From: JASJCL01 sp050291585
GTDB lineage: Bacteria; Desulfobacterota; Desulfobacteria; Desulfobacterales; Desulfosarcinaceae
Length of the DNA stretch: 26,670 bases
Assembly: GCA_050291585.1 (NCBI GenBank)
Contig: JBNKKA010000048.1
Coordinates: forward strand, 1 to 26,670
Reading direction: 5' to 3'
The position numbers were made by a program, and so were the translations under genes. Below, one piece after another: positions 23,919-26,670 of the stretch. Every line of letters begins with the position of its first letter. Position 1 is the stretch's first letter. Under the pieces are notes generated by a model. It was not told the DNA's origin. It ran no database searches and worked only from the letters and a program-made list of their open reading frames with translations.

Positions 23919-24881
23919 TTATTTCGTGGGGTGCACTTTGCCCGCAACGATATCCTCGACCGCCTTCATGCCGATCGCTTTGACATCCTCGGGCAGCTTG
24001 TACTTGTCATTGAACTCGATCGCCAGGCCTTTGTTGGCCAGGGTGATGGCGTACATCTTCCCGCCCAGGACGCCCTTGTCCATGTCGCCCAGGATCTGGC
24101 GCAGGATGACCTCCCACTTGTAGACCTGGCTGGCCACGACGATCTCCGGCGCCAATTCGGTCTGGTTTGCCTGGGTACCGAACCAGGCCGCCCGCTTGCT
24201 GCGCGCCGCGCCGATGGCGCCCACCACCATCTGGGCCGTTCCGGTGAGCACGTCGGCGCCGGCGGTCATGAGGGCCCGTCCGGCCTCGGCGGCCAGGGCC
24301 ACATCGCTGAAACTGCCGATGTAATTGACGTTGGCGCGGATCTTGGCATTCTGGGCCTTGGCACCGGCCACGAAACCATCCACGTAAAGCTTGGCGTCAC
24401 CCACCTCGATGGGCCCCACCACGCCGACACCGCCTTTTTTACTCAGGGCGGCGGCCATCATGCCCATGACGTAACCACCTTCATCCGAGGCCGCCTCGTA
24501 GGAGCTGACGTTGGCCAGGCCGAAGGTGTCCGCCGAGGTGCCCCAGGCAAAGGCCGTCTTGGGGAAGTCCTTGGCGATCTCCTTCAATGAACCGCCGTAC
24601 TGGGAGCCGTGGGCCAGGACCAGGTCATAGCCTTTTTGGGCATAGTCGCGGATGGCCGAGGCGGCGTCTTCCACAACAAAGGTGCCGTCGGTGATGGCCA
24701 CCTCCAGGTCGCGCTCTTTTTTAATGGCGTTGATGCCATCAACGATGCTCTGGGTAAAGGCCAGATCGTTGCTGGCGCTGGGGGCCACGATGGCCACTTT
24801 CAGGGGCCCGGCAGCTGCCGGGAGGATGCCAACACACAACAGGGACAGGGCAATAAAAACACAGATTAGATGCTTCTTCAT
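23919..24881 (-). CDS. BMP-family periplasmic substrate-binding protein of an ABC importer
   Basis: 320 residues with a signal peptide (MKKHLICVFIALSLLCVGILPAAAG). No lipobox Cys is placed as in the lipoprotein members, so it is probably soluble in the periplasm. The BMP/PnrA fold shows in LKVAIVAPSASNDLAFTQSIVDGI near 28, GYDLVLAHGSQYGGSL near 85 and VIGPIEVGDAKLYVDGFVAGAK near 155. Known members bind purine nucleosides or related small molecules (Med/PnrA, NupN). The ligand here is inferred, not shown. A near-perfect ribosome site, AAGGAGGAGA, precedes the ATG at 24881, fitting the high level such proteins need. Confidence 0.92.
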   Translation of the reverse strand: MKKHLICVFIALSLLCVGILPAAAGPLKVAIVAPSASNDLAFTQSIVDGINAIKKERDLEVAITDGTFVVEDAASAIRDYAQKGYDLVLAHGSQYGGSLKEIAKDFPKTAFAWGTSADTFGLANVSSYEAASDEGGYVMGMMAAALSKKGGVGVVGPIEVGDAKLYVDGFVAGAKAQNAKIRANVNYIGSFSDVALAAEAGRALMTAGADVLTGTAQMVVGAIGAARSKRAAWFGTQANQTELAPEIVVASQVYKWEVILRQILGDMDKGVLGGKMYAITLANKGLAIEFNDKYKLPEDVKAIGMKAVEDIVAGKVHPTK

Positions 24882-24974
24882 GAATTCTCCTCCTTAAAAG
24901 TAAATATAGAAACAAACGAACTCACTATTCACCGTAATTCCATATGGGTAGGTCAGGGTGCGACGCGTTAACAC

Positions 24975-25907
24975 CTAGTCTCCCCGCAGATATGGCTTTG
25001 TCAAGGCCGCCGGCTGACGGAAACGGCGCGCCACCACCACAAGGGCCAGGATGGTGATCACCGCCGGTGCCATGGCGGCCAGGTCCGAGGCGCTGCGGGG
25101 GATCAACCCCAGGGTCTTGCATTGCAGAACGATGGCGGCCACCATGCCGAAAACCAGGCTACCGGTCATCACCCCCAAGGGACGCCAGGCACCGAAGTAC
25201 ACCAGGGCGATGGCGATAAATCCCATGGCGTTGGTGAGGTTCTGCTGGAAGATGCCCAGTTCGATGGCCAGGGCCGCCCCGGCCAGTCCGGCCAACGCGT
25301 TGCCCACGATGATGGCCGTGTAGCGCACCAGCGCCACGCTGACCCCCAGGCTATCGGCGGCTTCCGGATTTTCGCCCATGGCGCGCACGTTGAGACCGAA
25401 GGTGGTGGAGTTGATCATGAAAGTCATGATGGGTACGAGCAAAAATGCCAGGTAGACCATCAGGGTGTGCTGGAAGAACATCTCCCCCACCACCGGCAGA
25501 TCGGCCAGCACGGGAATGGGCACCATCATGAAGGGCATGATGGGGCGCGGCGTGCCCACCAGTTTCTGGAAGAGCAGGTCGCTCATCCCCAGACCGAAGA
25601 GGTAGATGCCGATGCCGCTGATCCCCTGCTCGGCGCGCAGGTGAACGGTGATAACGGCGTAGGCCAGCCCCATGGCGGCGCCGATGCCGATGCCGAAGAT
25701 AACGCCCAGAAAGACGTTATTCGTCTTGAGGACCGTGTAGTAGGCCCCGAAGGCCCCGAGCAGCATGACGCCGTCCACCCCAAGATTGAGGACCCCGCTG
25801 CGTTGCCCAAGGGCTTCCCCCAGAGAGGCCAGCAAAAAAGGGGTGGCCAGGCGGATGCCGGCGGCCACGGTGGCGATGAGCAGGTAGATGGAGAACAGTT
25901 CGCTCAT
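24975..25907 (-). CDS. ABC importer permease (BMP/nucleoside family)
   Basis: 310 residues, about eight to ten hydrophobic helices. It has the family signature LATPFLLASLGEALGQRSGVLNLGVDGVMLLGAFGA near the N-terminus and the cytoplasmic coupling motif FGLNVRAMGENPEAADSLGV near 170. It matches the shorter of the two permeases (NupQ type) in such operons. Its ATG overlaps the stop of the preceding permease by four bases (ATGA), so the two are coupled. The binding-protein gene follows after 93 bases. Confidence 0.92.
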   Translation of the reverse strand: MSELFSIYLLIATVAAGIRLATPFLLASLGEALGQRSGVLNLGVDGVMLLGAFGAYYTVLKTNNVFLGVIFGIGIGAAMGLAYAVITVHLRAEQGISGIGIYLFGLGMSDLLFQKLVGTPRPIMPFMMVPIPVLADLPVVGEMFFQHTLMVYLAFLLVPIMTFMINSTTFGLNVRAMGENPEAADSLGVSVALVRYTAIIVGNALAGLAGAALAIELGIFQQNLTNAMGFIAIALVYFGAWRPLGVMTGSLVFGMVAAIVLQCKTLGLIPRSASDLAAMAPAVITILALVVVARRFRQPAALTKPYLRGD

Positions 25908-26670
25908 GGGGTCACCTCCCCCGCTGTGGATGAAGGATCGGGAGGGGCTTGCACTTCATCTTCCAAGGAAACGTCGGCGCGCCAGCGCTGGATGCGCTCC
26001 TGAAAGTAGGCCGAGCTGACCACGAAGACCACGATGAGGCCGTTGAGGGCGATGCTAAGGGCCGAGGGCACCTGGGCGGCGCGCTGCAGGGCGTTGGCGC
26101 CCACGAGCATGCCCCCGAAGAGAAAGGCCGAGGGAATCGCCCAGAGGGGATGCAGGCCGGCGAAGAGGGCCACGACGATACCGTTAAATCCGGCGCTGCC
26201 GGTAAAACCTGTGCTGGAGCCGTCGGTGACCATGCGGTGAGATTCACTGCCGAAGACCAGGATGGCGCCCGCCAGACCCGCCATGGCGCCACTGAAGGCC
26301 AGGGCGGTGATGATGCTGCGGCGCACGGGGATGCCGGCGTAGCGTGAGGCCGCGGGGTTGAGGCCCACGGCGCGCAGACGAAATCCCAGGGCCGTGCGCC
26401 ACAAGAGCACCCAGGCCAGCACGGCTGCCAAAAGGGCGATGAGATAGCCGGCGTGCACCCGTAACCCTTCGAAGAGGATGGGCAGATCGACGCTCTCCGG
26501 CAGCCGCGCCGTCTGGGGGATACGTGTGCCACGCTCGATCTCGGCGGGGTCGCGCGTCCATTTGAGCAAGTTGGGGATTATGAAGCTGTTTTTCTTTCCG
26601 AAACCTTCTTTGAAATGCCCTTCGTAGAGGGGAAGCCCTTCGGTTTCAGCAAGCCGTTCCCAGCTCTCTT
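25904..26670 (-). CDS. ABC importer permease, N-terminus beyond window edge
   Basis: The frame stays open from its stop at 25904 to the right edge, reading ESWERLAETEGLPLYEGHFK at the edge, so the N-terminal helices are outside. The visible part has a large polar loop (to about IERGTRIPQTARLP), then membrane helices. It contains the coupling motif GFRLRAVGLNPAASRYAGIPV, the NupP counterpart of the motif in the downstream permease, and FTGSAGFNGIVVALFAGLHPL. The C-terminus is a charged tail. Together with the next gene it forms the membrane channel of the importer. Confidence 0.92.
   Translation of the reverse strand, partial: ESWERLAETEGLPLYEGHFKEGFGKKNSFIIPNLLKWTRDPAEIERGTRIPQTARLPESVDLPILFEGLRVHAGYLIALLAAVLAWVLLWRTALGFRLRAVGLNPAASRYAGIPVRRSIITALAFSGAMAGLAGAILVFGSESHRMVTDGSSTGFTGSAGFNGIVVALFAGLHPLWAIPSAFLFGGMLVGANALQRAAQVPSALSIALNGLIVVFVVSSAYFQERIQRWRADVSLEDEVQAPPDPSSTAGEVTP

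Noticed and set aside
1..26670. CRISPR arrays, rRNA, tRNA (including a Sec tRNA) and prophage
   Set aside because: No regularly spaced repeats, no conserved rRNA segments, no cloverleaf-like sequence and no phage genes were found by reading both strands.

Overview
The window looks like a chromosomal segment of a strictly anaerobic, selenocysteine-using member of the Desulfobacterota (sulfate-reducer-like). The clues are a Sec-type formate dehydrogenase, an FmdE-family protein beside a molybdopterin-binding protein, an octaheme HAO-like cytochrome, a two-receiver sensor kinase and a BMP-type ABC importer. This placement is inferred from gene content only. A run of ten Ns at 22023-22032 shows that it is a draft or metagenomic assembly.

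Layout. 2-1290 (+): a methionine sulfoxide reductase A/B fusion entering from the left edge, then a tiny exported MerP/HMA-like protein whose single in-frame TGA is followed by a SECIS-like hairpin. 1452-6040 (-): octaheme cytochrome, dihydroorotate-dehydrogenase-like flavoprotein, MoeA-like molybdopterin-binding protein and FmdE-family protein. 6041-6471: a regulatory region with a ModE-type operator, a leader terminator facing fmdE and a structured leader facing mobB. 6472-7089 (+): mobB. 7104-9605 (-): a hybrid histidine kinase. 9962-11866 (+): a large unknown lipoprotein. 12092-14893 (+): formate dehydrogenase alpha subunit, read through a Sec UGA with a SECIS hairpin whose loop is GGTCT, as in E. 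coli fdhF.

14894-19323 is a patchwork. It holds relics of an ABC ATPase gene, of a glycan-binding protein and of a second fdhA 3' end. Between them lies an intact, AT-richer GntR-trpB-trpA cassette that looks acquired. 19324-22193 (+): hotdog thioesterase, membrane acyltransferase, and an exported metallo-beta-lactamase-fold protein interrupted by the N gap. 22286-26670 (-): an ABC importer of the nucleoside/BMP family (ATPase, binding protein, permease, second permease running off the right edge).

The coherent theme of the first half is molybdenum/tungsten plus selenium redox chemistry. MobB makes guanine-dinucleotide cofactor, the FmdE and MoeA-like proteins are Mo/W-associated, and FdhA is a Mo/W-Sec enzyme. 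The most interesting items are the putative Sec-containing MerP-like protein, the operator-plus-attenuator arrangement in front of fmdE, and the mosaic around the trp cassette.
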